Of a stretch of 64,000 nt of DNA, positions 14,030-26,284 are shown piece by piece (the stretch's first letter is position 1; the number at the start of each line of letters is the position of its first letter). The stretch comes from Cheiracanthium punctorium. Lineage: Eukaryota > Arthropoda > Arachnida > Araneae > Cheiracanthiidae. Location of the stretch: positions 124,001 to 188,000 of the forward strand of contig JAWZYV010012354.1 in NCBI GenBank assembly GCA_038373885.1, given 5' to 3'. A model generated the notes under the pieces. That model worked only from the letters and a program-made list of their open reading frames with translations, made no database searches and had not been told where the DNA came from. The position numbers and the translations under genes were made by a program.

Positions 14030-14984
14030 ACTCTTGAGCATAATCAGCAATTTTTATTTTTCTGTACAAATAATTAAATATCGATTAATCTGATAGAGCA
14101 TTAGTTTAATAAAATGATCCCTGATCTATAATAAGCCTGATACAAATGACAGCCCTTCATCACAGCTGACACAATGTAAGTCTGTGCAACATAACATGAG
14201 GACTTAGTAAAAAAGAAAAGTATATAATAAATTAGACAAGGGAAAGAGGAATAAAATGGTAAATGTTTGGTGGATTAGTCCTGCTCTCGAATAACAAACA
14301 TTGTACAAGGATCAAAAACCAGGTTATTCTTTTTTTGTTTTGTTTTGTTTTTCCCATTTTGGTTGATATTTCCACAACTATATTCCTCACGCTAAATACT
14401 TGATGTGATTGAAAACTTGGTTTTAGATTTTGCGTGTGTGGTTTCCAACGAAACAGAACAGCATTATGGCGTAACAGTACGTCACGCCACTACTCGTTAG
14501 ACCTCAAATAAATAAATAAATAATTTATATCTGTAAATACTGTGATTGTGTGTAATTACATTTAAAATAGTACAATGGTTCATTAAATGCTTAAGAACAA
14601 AGCAAATCTTAGAATTTTTTGCGTCTTGGGCACAACATATCTAGCAGAGCTTTTTTTCGAACCGACTAATTACAATATTTTTCAAAAATCTGAAGCGTAA
14701 GAGAAGGAAAACAAAATACAAATTAGCAGGATTATAATTAAATTGCTTCACTTGTTTAAATGGCTATTTCAAATCACGTTTCATGTATAGCTTCAATTTT
14801 TTCAGTATTCACAATGTATAAGGACTTGAAGAAAATGGGAAACGTGCAAAAAAAAAAAAAACCAGATTTAGACTAGCGGAGCAGAAATGCGTCTCGAAAA
14901 TTTGCAACTTATATCTGCTTATGATTATCATGCAAACAAGATTTACAATAAATTTGTACTTGTTTGAGCATACTATATTAAATA

Positions 14985-15019
<35 letters not shown>

Positions 15020-15675
15020 GCTTTAAAACCCAGACTCGCATGCTTTACCTTTTCTGTTAAATAATTTTTTACCGTAGTCAATTAGATAAACTAACAACAC
15101 CACACCAGTTCTTTTGACTGGTTTTTTGTTATTTCAAGAACAAATTTGAGTAATTAAGACAAAGAACCTACAAAACACGTAAAATAAACTTTACACAAAT
15201 GAGGGAGGTGAGAAACTCTTAAAAGCGCAAATTTTTACAGGTTCGGATACTTTACAGTTTTATATCGCTGTACATATAGATAAACATTGTTAATTCTAAA
15301 TGCAGATTTTCCAAAATAACAATGCTTCTGTTTTAAGAAAAAAAGAATAAACAGAAATTTCTTGGGAATATAAAAAATTCAAGACCCGAAGATGATTAAA
15401 AAGTTATATCTCTGAACCACGCTCCATACAATATTAAAACAGAATGGTTCGAGATTATAGCTAGTTTATCGAGTATTCTACGAACGCTTCAAAAATTGTT
15501 ACTTAAAATATTAAATATCGATCACATAACTTGGTCGAAAATAAAGAAAGATTATGAAAATTCCTAAACGCTTCTTATTTTCGACACTTTACAAAGGGCG
15601 AGCGGTATAAATGAGTACGAGGTGGGTTATAGCTTGTATTTTTTTAGCTAAGAGTTGAAGGTCAGTTAGTAAATA
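14030..15675. other. Intron 1 AT-rich stretch, nothing recognised
   Basis: T-runs at 14988-15015 and A-runs near 14850; no gene or element ends found. Confidence 0.55.
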
Positions 15676-15679
15676 TAAA

Positions 15680-15857
15680 ATCGTGGAAGCTCAAATGAAA
15701 CGTCATATAAAGCCAAACCAAACCAGACAAATTATGTTAAATGCTCAGAAAAATTCCTAACGTTTCTTTACAAGATATATTATAAACGCTTACAGAATAT
15801 ATTCCCGTAAAATCTGCGAAACTTTTAGAATAAAGTATGATACATGATCTCCTATCA
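15680..15857. repeat. Dispersed direct repeat, copy 1
   Basis: Shares with the copy at 16514-16690 the ordered blocks GAAGCTCAAATGAAAC, AAAGCCAAACC, GACAAATTAT, ATTCCTAAC, ATATATT, GTAAAATCTG and GAAACTTTTAGA, at roughly 80% identity by eye over about 175 bp. Confidence 0.6.
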
Positions 15858-16513
15858 AAATGTATTGAAGCATGACAAATTTAGTAAAATATTGTGCGAT
15901 TTGCGTATATATTTTCGAATGCTTCATAAATCGCATAAGCTTACAGTTTGTAAAAGTGCATAACATATCTTGTGTTAAGTTTCATATAAAATCATTAGAC
16001 GACTTTAATAAATTAAACAGGGGAAAAAAAAGAAAGAAAGAAACACAGAAATGCATATGTCTGATATTCACAAAGCAGACATATTGAAAAGTTAATCGCC
16101 AACAGCAATATAAAATCTTAATTTTCGATTATTTATCTTTATTGTTTATTTGTTTCATATTACATTCTGTTTGTTTCCTATTGTATTTTATTTTCCACGC
16201 TTAGAAATCCCTTGTAATTGTTCGATTGTTGTTTGAATTTAACAACGTAGGTGGTTACAATGAGTTTTGTTATTTAGGTAACTGAATGTTAAAAATAAAA
16301 TATCAAATTAATTATTTAATATAAGTGAAAAAATATTAAATATATTGAGTATTGTTTTCACTGATACAAATACAAAAATTATTTTATGGCCAGAAGATTA
16401 GTTTTTACAAGCGCAGATTGTAAAAACTCCAGCAGAGGTAGCACTCTCTGGTATCGGATTATTTGAGACTATCTCCATGCTGTTTTGATGACCTTGATAA
16501 CCTTATATAAAGT

Positions 16514-16690
16514 AGTGGCGAAGCTCAAATGAAACATTATACAAAGCCAAACCGAACTTGACAAATTATATTAAATACTTAAAAAAAAATTCCTAACATT
16601 TCTTAAGATGTATTATAAATGCTTATAGAATATATTTCGGTAAAATCTGTGAAACTTTTAGAAAAAAGTATGGTATATGATCTGATATAA
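16514..16690. repeat. Dispersed direct repeat, copy 2
   Basis: Second copy of the repeat at 15680-15857, same orientation, about 830 bp away. Its nature (segmental duplication or unknown element) cannot be told. Confidence 0.6.
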
Positions 16691-16699
16691 ATGGTATAT

Positions 16700-18860
16700 G
16701 ATGAATAAATTATGGTATTATCTGATACAGTACGCCCATTATTCAGTTAAATTAAAGTTTCTAATATATGTAAATTATAAGGCATCCATTGAAAAATATT
16801 TTTAGAACTCGAATCTCGAAAAAGCATCAAGAAGCCCTTAGCTCAATTTCTAAGATTCCAAGCACCCATTAAGATGATAAAAAGATGGAATGAATCTCGA
16901 ATTTTGTACAAAAGAGTTAAAAAGAATAAAAAGAAAAATCATTTACGATTCAGATTCAGGATTCCGCCCTCTCCCATGAATGATTTTATTTTAAAATTTA
17001 TGTCGCGACTACAGCAATAGAATCGAATCATGTGATTTCATAAACAGCATTTTTCTAAAGAAAATTCCGAATTTTTCAGGTAAAATAACTAAAACTTAAA
17101 ATTTTGTCTATGCTCCGCATCTACTTCATTTTTTCTGTGGGTGATTGAGCGCAGGAGCACCCACGTAGTCTGCGCCCCTTCACTACGCCGATCAGCAACC
17201 ACATGCTTTACCACATAACTAGAAAATTTTCATTTCCGAAATCGAAATTTGTTATATTTTTGAAAAGATTGCGAGACAATGCAACAAGGAAGAGACTTTC
17301 TGCTTCAGAACTTTAGATTCATTTTTAAACATTAAATCGGGGAAGAGTGATACCTGTGTGAAACCTGTGTGATCGTTATTTTTTTCGCTATTTGATCTCT
17401 CTGTAATACATACATAAAACTGAATTTTCCGTAATACAAATTGGTGTCGGTCCCGATTAACTTTGATTATATCGGGACTCGACTTTACTGGCAACGGGCC
17501 ACCCGCATGTTCCATCCCAAAACTTCATGATGTAACTCAAGTCAAAAGGGAGAAGAACAAAGAACAACACCATAAGCACACAGTTAGTGCACGCGCAAGA
17601 TATTTTCAACATAACGATAATAAATGATACGGTTCAAGTCAACCAAGTCATAAATTTTAAACGAACATTATATTTCATCCAGCGTTTTTTAACTGGGAAG
17701 TTATTTTCCTGTCACATTTTAGATTTATGGCGCCTGAGTGGAAACGCAAATAGTATATCAATACTTCTGGAAAAGTTGATTGAGCTATCAGTTTCAGTCC
17801 ATTATCCGTTTCTTGCAATCATCCGCAAATTTGACTAATTGCGGATGTCGAGACAAAAAAACCGCCGCCATTTTCTACGTTATAAATCAATCTTTTAAAA
17901 CCTTAAGTCGTTACTGAAAGTGCAGCTCAATTAGCACTTTTAAATGACATTTATGTTGGTATTAGTGTTTCTTGTATCAAATTCTGAGTTGTTGTTAAAC
18001 GTTAGCCGCACAAAATGTAACTGTAGATAACCAACGGCTTGTTTTTAAAGTAGAAATGAAATTCGCTAAAAGAATCAACATCAGTTTAAAAAAAGAAATT
18101 GCCCGTTTAACATTAAGACGGCAAATAGTATTTCAAATTAATTCCTAAATTAAAGTATTATTTTAGCACATAATATTTAAAAAGTAAATTAATAAAAATG
18201 TAAAAATTCAATTTAAAATGGAGTTAAGAATGATGCTGCCACTTATGTGTGGCATTAATTTAATGATTAATGCTAAAAATTATAAGCATGTTAAAATCAA
18301 CATGTCCGTGAATAAACCAGTCAGACAAAACATACCAAAATATGGAAGCGAATGTGTCCTATATTAGTATGTTTTAATATGTATATTCGTATATTATTTG
18401 TGTATGATCCTATATAGCCTTTTCACGCTTGTTGGTAAAAGTGTATTGATTCGATGCAAGTCGGCGGTGCACATGGTGTAAAACGCATTCTCATTCGCCT
18501 ATGGAACTCTTATAGAATTCGATGGCACATTCCGCAATTAGAGATTATAAAGTTTCAATGACACGAGAGGAGGCAACTCACGTCACAAAAATGGAGATCA
18601 CATCCTCAGAGCATAGAGCTATTCAGGAAGACGTGATCCTTCTTAACTATTTCTGTTCATACCCCAAAAAAGAGGAGCAGTAATTTTGGAGGCCCCGAGA
18701 TTTAACATTACCCAGAAGTTCTTCAGAATGGCAGAGTATCGAATTGGTAATACTCGGATCCCTATACTATACACCAGAGCTCAAATTCTTTATACTCCAT
18801 CACTAATGGTCTCTTACGAACTGGGAACTTATAATGAATCAATCCAGGAATTTTCTTCAG
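16700..18860. other. Intron 1 stretch, nothing recognised
   Basis: AT-rich, with short chance frames (for example 17587-17838 plus) that show no family features. Confidence 0.55.
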
Positions 18861-18861
18861 G

Positions 18862-19232
18862 GCTGTGCGGCACAGCCAGCTGCGTCAAGAATGGGTCTCT
18901 AGATCTGTGGCACGCGATGAACGTTTCGATCGTCCGCCATCTTGCTGGTAGTTCAGTCGAGCGATGGCAACGGCTGCCCTTTTTTCAGCATTGGGCAATC
19001 TCAGCAGATGTTCTCGCATTCTTCCATTTTTCAGCAGATGTGAGTACCGTTAAAAAGAATCGTGACCAATTTTTTACGGTAAATGACGTGCTAAAATTTA
19101 AAGGATTCTCGTGGAGCTAGGTCACCCGCAACTATTTTTATAGAAATCAAATCTATTCTTCGTGACTGGCAACAGTCAAAACGTCAGAGTTGGGTGTTCC
19201 CAGAGCGGGATCACTGCGCCTTAAAGGGTTAA
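18862..19232. mobile_element. Truncated piggyBac-type MITE, family A (right part)
   Basis: Begins inside the central palindrome (GGCACAGCCAGCTGCGTCAA) and runs through GCGATGAACGTTTCGATCG and CCATCTTGCTGGTAGTT to an intact end GCGCCTTAAAGGG followed by TTAA. The left arm is missing. A spurious open frame (18686-19120) spans it. Confidence 0.75.
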
Positions 19233-19239
19233 ACTTGGT

Positions 19240-20035
19240 GGACTCAAAAGCGGGGGAGGGGGATATCAATTTGTGTCTTTTTTTTTTTTTTTTTAACTCT
19301 TCTTAATTGACCCATTTTTCAATACCAAGTTTTACGAAACTGCAGGCGAGAAAGCCGACCACTCGCCTGTTTACACAACCTATATCCTTAAACGTTCTAC
19401 TAAGGGGTAAATCTAAACATGACATCACAAAAGCATTCGCGTATTTCAGTGCTCTTCACTTTTTCTTTGTCATTTCATTCATCCAAAATATGCACTTTAA
19501 TTAAAAAGAAAGAAAGAAAGAAAAATAAATAAGAATACAAAAACAAACGAACAAAAAAATGCAAATAACGAAGTCTCTAATAAGGGAGATCAGATCTGTA
19601 ACTTATGCGCGGACACAGGGTACAGCGAGAAAAACGTGCATAAACAAGTATCTACTAAAAGGAGCTTTAAAGTGAAATATCTGGACATTGAACTACATCA
19701 TATTGTTAATAAAATGTATACACTGAAACACGTATTTTTTATTTTAATTTTTTAAATTTATTATTTAGTTTTTAAAAATAGCATTTAATAATAAATTTCA
19801 AAATGCAATGAATTTTTAATGAATTACACTACTTTTGATGAACACCGAGAAAACGGAAATGAGTACATGCTCAAATTTCGTTTCATCCCTATTATACTTT
19901 CCCATAAAATAATTTTTAAAATCGAAAATTGATAGCAAAAGGTAAAATTCTTGCTATAAGCAACACCTGTCTAGTTGAAAAATCTACTTTTGAACTGTGG
20001 GAACCTTTCTTTTCTGACGCGCATAAGTGAGGGGT
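19240..20035. other. Intron 1 stretch, nothing recognised
   Basis: Contains a T-run (19278-19295) and a GAAA-rich tract near 19505-19530; no gene. Confidence 0.55.
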
Positions 20036-20584
20036 GCTTTTTTCAGACCCGGCCTTAGGCAGGGGCAAGCGGAGCAACCGCCCCGGGCCCCGTGCTTTTG
20101 GGGTCCCCGCGCCCGCATTTACAGTTTTCAGGGAAATATAAAAATTACAAATATAACGTTTCTATGTCATGTAAGTTTTTGATACATTTTATTGACAAAG
20201 AATTGTGGATCTGAACTTCCAATTAATTGTTCGAGGGTCTTTCCTGGCAGTCAGGACCCTTGCTAAAGAGGGGAGGGTAGAGGGAGAGTCTTCCCTCCTA
20301 ACACTTGCAAAATTCTATTATACTTGGCAAAATTAGATTTGGCAAACTTGGTAAAAAAAAAAATGTTAAGGAAATCCATAATTTACTTTCTATTTCTAGC
20401 AACACTTGGAAAACTTACACAAATCCAGTTGGTAATATAGTTGATAAAAAATAAACAAGTTGGTAAAAACCGATATTTGACTTGGCAGTTTATCGACATC
20501 TCCCCTCCCCCCTTAAAAAAAAATCTTAGCAATAGTTCTGCTGGCAACATTGCAGAAGGTCTCGTCCAGCCTGCCTCATCAGAT

Positions 20585-20627
20585 CAGAGACTACAATGGA
20601 CACCATGATGGTCCATTGTAGTCTCTG
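20585..20627. repeat. Perfect 17-bp hairpin (first of a pair)
   Basis: CAGAGACTACAATGGAC pairs with GTCCATTGTAGTCTCTG around the loop ACCATGATG. Confidence 0.85.
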
Positions 20628-20636
20628 TAGTCCATG

Positions 20637-20685
20637 ATGTTGTCAATTATAGGCCATGGACACCATGACCTATAATTGACAACAT
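20637..20685. repeat. Perfect 17-bp hairpin (second of a pair)
   Basis: ATGTTGTCAATTATAGG pairs with CCTATAATTGACAACAT around a 15-base loop that again contains GGACACCATGA, the sequence seen in and beside the loop of the neighbouring hairpin. Confidence 0.85.
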
Positions 20686-20799
20686 GTTAGCAAGGGTGGG
20701 CGAGTGATTCTCACAGTTTGAGACCTATTCCAGAATTTTCGGCTTCCTGTTCTATCCAACAAAGTTAAATGAACTACATGACAATGACTTAAAAGTGTC

Positions 20800-21170
20800 T
20801 GCAGCTTGAACAGGAGTTAACTGTATCTGAAGACGAGTGTGAGTCCAAAGATATCAGTGGTTCTGAACTGTTAACAGAAATATAAGTGTTTCGGTTTCGA
20901 GAAATAATTCCAGATGACGTTGACAGTCCGGTGAAAGTACTTAACTATTTAAATGGCATCAAGAACCCTTTTCTAAATATTCAAATTCAATACGGGATTT
21001 TGTAACTGTTTCTATTAATGTTTGAAGGGCTGAAAGGAGCTTCTCCCATTTAAAATTAATAAAATCCTATTAAGACGACAATGTCACAAGAAAGACTGTC
21101 CTCCTTAGCAACACTTTCAATAGAATATGACACTGTTGCACGACTTAATTTTGACCCCTCTGCCCATCGC
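20800..21170 (+). pseudogene. hAT transposase C-terminal fragment, inactivated
   Basis: Broken frames read, in order, DDVDSPVKVLNYLNGIKNPF, NIQIQYGIL and then SFSHLKLIKS (from about 21038), followed in another frame by MSQERLSSLATLSIEYDT (from 21081). This is the hAT dimerisation region as found in ZMYM1-like and zf-BED transposases, where the ERSFSxLKLIK block precedes MSQERLxxLAxLSIE. There is a stop and a frame change between these two blocks and further stops upstream, so it is a relic. It lies within the hAT element at 20044-21736 and reads toward its right end. Confidence 0.75.
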
Positions 21171-21759
21171 CTCCTTCGGGGGGTCTGGCACCGCCGTTTG
21201 CGGTTGTCAGGGGGTATCAGAAACAACATCAATTTGACAAACTTTCGACGAATTTGCTCAAAAGAAATTTAGGAAATTCAATTTTTTGTAAGTAAGAGTT
21301 TGTATATCTTTCAATTTTACATATATTTCACTATTTAACTATTTAGCAATATACTAAACATTACATTTTTTTTTAAACTTAAAAATGCGTGTCTGCTCTT
21401 TCGGTCTCATATTCAACAATGAATATAAGCTGCTTTTTCTTGGCTCCAATCGTGATACCACAATAAAAATATTTTTTTAAATGTAAGGAAAAAAAAATCT
21501 TGTCTTTGTTCTAACGTAATAAATATTTTACAACTGTTAACGTCCCAATATTTAACTTTTAAAAGTGTTACTTTTTTTCTTTTATTTGTTTGCAATTTTA
21601 CTGACACTTAGTGGATAGGCATGACTCGCGAATAACGGCCAAGCTGGCGTCAGGCAATCTGTGTACCCCACGCAGTTTAAAAGCGCCCCGCACCCAAGAT
21701 TTGTCCTGGGCCCCGCAATTCCTAGGGCCGGCCCTGGCTTTTTTAGTGCAGTGGATAAA

Positions 21760-22430
21760 AAATGAGTGAGAATTCTCATTATTTTCTTATTGCCCCGTTT
21801 GGGACTGTTGAAAAAATGCTCTTAAGTGAGAGTGTACATATAAGAGAGCTCGTATAATTGAGGCATCATTGTACATACATTTTTATAGAACTTGGCAAAT
21901 TTTATTTTCCTTCGCCACCATTCTTGCTAATTGCTCCTCGTTTTAGATTGGTAGGCGGGAGGGGGTGGGGTGAAATGAGGGGAGCGATTAAGGAACTAAT
22001 GGTCTTGTAAAATGTCTACAGATTAATGACTTCGGGAAGAACTGATGACAAACTAATCGAACGGAATGGTCGTAGGGTTCCATAGAATTACAATGGTTAA
22101 TATGTATGTAATAAACGGCCTAGTGAACATAAAAATAGATTTTTAAAATTACCACTATGTGTGTTTGTTTACTCGCATTTTTTGATAAATGCGAGATTAA
22201 ATTTTGCATTGATATTTAATAATTGAAGAGGGTCGTAGGAAGCGCATACGTACCCGGTGTTTCGAACTGTCTGATGAGCAATGCACATTTTCACAATTCT
22301 AACTGTAGCCCTATACTTAAAAAAAAAAGTTTCTTAACAACATTTAACGATTAAATTTTGATAACTTAAGTTTTATAAGGGGTTGTATATTAAAACAAGA
22401 GGAGCAAATAACTTTATACTATAGCTCTTT
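21760..22430. other. Intron 1 stretch, nothing recognised
   Basis: Includes a GC-rich patch near 21955-22050 (GGCGGGAGGGGGTGGGG) and AT-rich remainder; no gene. Confidence 0.5.
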
Positions 22431-22438
22431 TCATATCT

Positions 22439-22477
22439 CTCTTTTTAATGACAACATATTGTTGTCATTAAAAAGAG
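22439..22477. repeat. Perfect 18-bp hairpin with 3-base loop
   Basis: CTCTTTTTAATGACAACA and TGTTGTCATTAAAAAGAG around the loop TAT. The loop is shorter than in a typical microRNA precursor, and no element ends were identified around it. Confidence 0.85.
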
Positions 22478-22750
22478 TCCTAATTATTTCGGAGAGCGTT
22501 TACATTGCATATATGGTAATAAAAGTTTTAATCATACAGTTAATGAGCTTTCCAATCATACGCACTAAAAAAAAAAAAAAAGTATTCGGGTGTAACTCTC
22601 CCCCCCCCCCTCAAAAGTTAAATAAAAAATCCTACTTTAGTTCAGTGAATAAACAAATATTTTTTCGAAAAACATTCAACTCTGAAGAATTATGAAAATT
22701 GGTTATTAAAAGTTAACGATTCACTTTTTATAAAGACAAATTTCTTTTGT

Positions 22751-23803
22751 GAAACCAACGTAGGAAATTTGACTTACACTCGTACTTTTTCGAGAATATG
22801 TACAACGATTCAAGTGGGGGAAAAGCAAATTTACTATTACTAAATTTTAACGTAGTAGTGTGTAATAGTGCCATCCTAGTAGGCTATAGGACGTGCACTG
22901 TTGAGAAAATGCATTAAACCTCAATTTGTAATATTTAACAGGGTAAAACTGATTTATAAATGATACTTTTACATCTCACTATACAACGATAAATTACAAA
23001 ACAATTGGTATTAATTCAACATCAACTTGAAGATTATACAAAAAAAGCTATTCTACATCCCTTTTATTATGCAGTAGTAAATTCGAAACAAATACAGGCC
23101 ATTTTCCGCTCTCTTGATTTCGTTATAAACAGAAAAAATAAATAAAATAAACATGTGTTAGATAACATATCTTTCGTCACGTGATTAACTGCTCGCATTA
23201 TCCCCTCTCTATTCGCATGCTTGAACATCGGAATATAGAAAAAGCTGTAATGTTATTTAAATTAGGTTTTTTTTTTATTATTATTCTGGATAAATACTGC
23301 TGTGAAATCCTGTTACATCCACTTTTGTACGGGTTGTTGACTATCAATTACTGCGTCATTCGTTTTCGTGATGTGGATTTGGTATTTTCTACTACTTACG
23401 CGCACTAAACTAAGTAAATAATATAAATAATTACAGCCATGAAAATGATCGTAGCTTCATAAAAGATTTGTATATGACACTATAGAATGAGTAAATTATT
23501 TTTATTCTAGGAATATATAGTATGGTGTTTAGTTCTGAAATTATAATATTTTCATAATTGGATTATGATTGGAATGTGTATATCGTAAGTTTGGCTATTT
23601 TAGATTAGGAAATATATACCTGTAAGTCCAAAGCGTAATAACCAAAATACATAGCTAAACTAAAAGAAAAGCCATTTTAATATTAAAAAGAAAAAACATT
23701 GTCAGATTAACATTTTGAAAAATATATACACGCACTTATATCTTTAATGTACACCCCCCAAAAAAAGTATTCGAGCAAGAGAGAAATTTCCTACGTTGGT
23801 TTC
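22751..23803. mobile_element. DNA element of unknown superfamily with 20-bp terminal inverted repeats
   Basis: GAAACCAACGTAGGAAATTT at 22751-22770 recurs as its exact reverse complement at 23784-23803, and similarity continues inward weakly (both sides then show a TCGAG/CTCGA-like motif 25-35 bases in). The 1053-bp body is AT-rich without a recognisable protein. No clear target duplication is seen, so the superfamily is undetermined. Confidence 0.6.
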
Positions 23804-24167
23804 GTATATTAAAAATTATTTATTATAGAATACGAATTAGGCTATGTATAAATATGACTTTCCATATTTCTATCAAGTTGTGCGTTTTTCAAAAACTAAA
23901 TTATTATTCGCGAATGTAAGGAGATTTCTCTATTACTCAAGTACTCTTTTTGGAGGGTGTACACGGAGTTTTCTTTTTTTTTTTTTTTTAATAAGTCATT
24001 TTATAGAAGGTAACTTGAGGGAGAGTCAGATTTCTAAAAGGTATGAAGTGTTAAAAGGAGAGATATTTTATAGCAGGTAATGCGCCGAAATGAAATATAG
24101 CCAATATCAGTAATATAGCAGCGGCATTTACGAAAGCAAATTTCAAAGCCACGCAGATTCCTCAAAG

Positions 24168-24458
24168 TAGTGGTTCCGGAGCAGTGGGGGCGCATTTCAT
24201 ATGCGGAAGGGGCGAGAAAAACAGGCAAACATCAAGTGATAATGCATGTTTAAAAATTTAATGTATACTTATTATTACTCCAAAACATATTTTCGCTTAA
24301 AATGTTCATATTCAAACCAAGAGCATTATTTTATAGAAAAGGGACTATATGTTCGTTTCTGAAGAATGGATATGTAGCCTGAGGAACGTGTGTGTGGGGG
24401 GGGGGCACAATATGAAATGTTTGTTAAATTTTAAATATGAAAAGTTTGGGAATCGCTG
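24168..24458. mobile_element. hAT MITE (Charlie-like ends)
   Basis: The left end TAGTGGTTCCGGAGCAG and the right end in reverse complement, CAGCGATTCCCAAACTTTT, resemble the CAGTGGTTCTCAAACTTTT type of hAT terminus. Flanking 8-mers CCTCAAAG and CTTTAAAG match at 6 of 8. It is 291 bp and non-coding. Confidence 0.6.
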
Positions 24459-24647
24459 CTTTAAAGAATCTTAGATGGTTTTGTAAATGCCAAGTTAGTT
24501 CCCCCAAAGAGCGAAGAAACACAGTAGACACCCCGAAGAGAATTTACAGAATTAGCCCAAATCTGCATGTGATGTTTTTGCAAGCAATCAACATTTCCTG
24601 CCCAAAATCTGCCAGTATCATTCAAAATTATTTTGCGTTATTTCTTC

Positions 24648-25419
24648 TAGTGATGCAACGGATATCAATTTGGCTGGATACCGGATACCGAATATCTGGC
24701 CAAACTTTCAGCCGGATATCCGGGAGCAGTATGCTTTCCTCTTTTTGGTTTTATTTTCACAAGTTTTCTTAGATCATTGAGCTATTAATTTTTTCGTTAC
24801 ATTTTCCCATTAGTTTTAAATTACTTAATTCAAAAATCAGAAATCCTTTTGGGATTGTTTCCATGAATTGAGTACCTGTTTTACAGTAGATAAAGTCATA
24901 CAAATAGCAATGTCATGGATGCTCTCCCTCAAGAGTTAGATAAAGATTTTAAAAGATCAGTTCCTGAAAGAAAGACATCTCTATTCAACAGTTGGAAAAT
25001 CAATGTAACAAATTTTCTTTATCAAAATTGGGAGGCGCGGGACATTTTCTCCCCATCCAATTTATGGTGGAGAAAAAGGTGGCAGAATTCTTACAAAGAT
25101 TGATAAACAGTGTTTTTGTACAATAATTTCTTCCAGTAATAATTTACTCCAATATTAATAAAAGATAGAAGTATTCAATCCCCCCCCCCCATTTTCTATA
25201 CATAAGAATACATTCTGAAAAGTACTGAAGACAAAATATTTTCACAAAATTATGGGTTTTTGCATTTTTTATTATTGCAGTTTTTAAAATTTATTCATTT
25301 ATTATGTTTACTTATGTTATTTCTCTGAATATACTTTTAAGCCGGATGTACTGCCGGATATTTGTAATATCCGGCATATTGGCCGGATGCAATATGTTTG
25401 TATATCCGTTGCATCCCTA
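24648..25419. mobile_element. hAT element with GGATATCCGG-rich ends
   Basis: The left end TAGTGATGCAACGGATAT and the right end in reverse complement, TAGGGATGCAACGGATAT, match at 17 of 18, followed on both sides by multiple GGATAYCCGG/CCGGATA motifs. Flanks ATTTCTTC and ATTTGTTC are a 7-of-8 target duplication. The 772-bp interior has a 62-codon frame (24915-25103) that I cannot assign to a family. Confidence 0.8.
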
Positions 25420-25429
25420 ATTTGTTCAT

Positions 25430-26280
25430 TTATTGGTGGATAGCGATTTTTAGTAAAAGAAAACAGGATCGAATTTTGACTAATACTCCAAACTGTTTCA
25501 GGCCTAATTATTATCTGGCACTTGAAGATGAACTGCACTAGCTGATCAGCATTGATCTGTGTTGATGATGTCCCTTCATATCAATAGTTGCTTTTATCAC
25601 CCCTCCCCCCTTTTTTTAATTCTTTAATTAGCTTGTAACTCATCTGTGAAGCATCCCAGAAAAAAAAAGAAGAAAGAAGGAAAAAAAAATTAGAAAACAA
25701 ATATTCTTTATTTTTCTTTTCAAAATATTCCCTCTTTCTGAAAGTTTGGATGTTCTAAACTGAAAGAACAAACAGAAGCAATTTTAAAAGTAAAAATTAA
25801 AGGAGCCGGGTTTCAGCGAACTGGCTTTTCAGCTTATTTGTTTACTTTTCACTGATAACGCATATTCGCTAACGAAAGAATAAAGACAGATCTGGGATGA
25901 GTTTTGCGTTAAGAAAAAAATAAACACCGAGCCCTCAGCTGTAAACATAATTTCCTATTTGGTTTTGAGAATCGCAAAAACTTCGAAGCCGGCTTTTATT
26001 CCTTAAAAGCTGATCTTAGAGATGTATGATAAATTAAAGTAACGCAAAAAAAGGTACAACATTTATGACATTATAATTTTCAGTAAATAAAGTTTACGTG
26101 AATACAAAAATTATTTTTTTTATGCGGCCTCTGAAAGAAAAATGCACAATTAATAGAATGTGCCCCATAAACTTAATGAGGTGATTTACAAAATTTGAGC
26201 ATTTTTTCCCGAAATGTTCCCGGGGATATTGAAATAAATGTGTGGTGACAAAACATTTTTCAATGGCTCTCGAATGGCCC
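25430..26280. other. Intron 1 stretch, nothing recognised
   Basis: C-run and A-rich tracts (25600-25700) and single-copy AT-rich sequence. Confidence 0.5.
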
Positions 26281-26284
26281 ATGC

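Larger units (their letters stand above)
20044..21736 (+). mobile_element. Near full-length hAT element with decayed transposase
   Basis: Flanked by an exact 8-bp duplication GCTTTTTT (20036-20043 and 21737-21744). The left end CAGACCCGGCCTTAGG and the right end in reverse complement, CAGGGCCGGCCCTAGG, match at 13 of 16 bases, with GGGCCCCG-rich subterminal blocks on both sides. The 1693-bp body contains the 3' part of a hAT transposase (20800-21170) and two adjacent hairpins at 20585-20685. Confidence 0.85.

Noticed and set aside
18686..19120. 144-codon plus-strand frame
   Set aside because: More than half of it runs through a piggyBac-type MITE; the same peptide-like string recurs wherever that MITE occurs.
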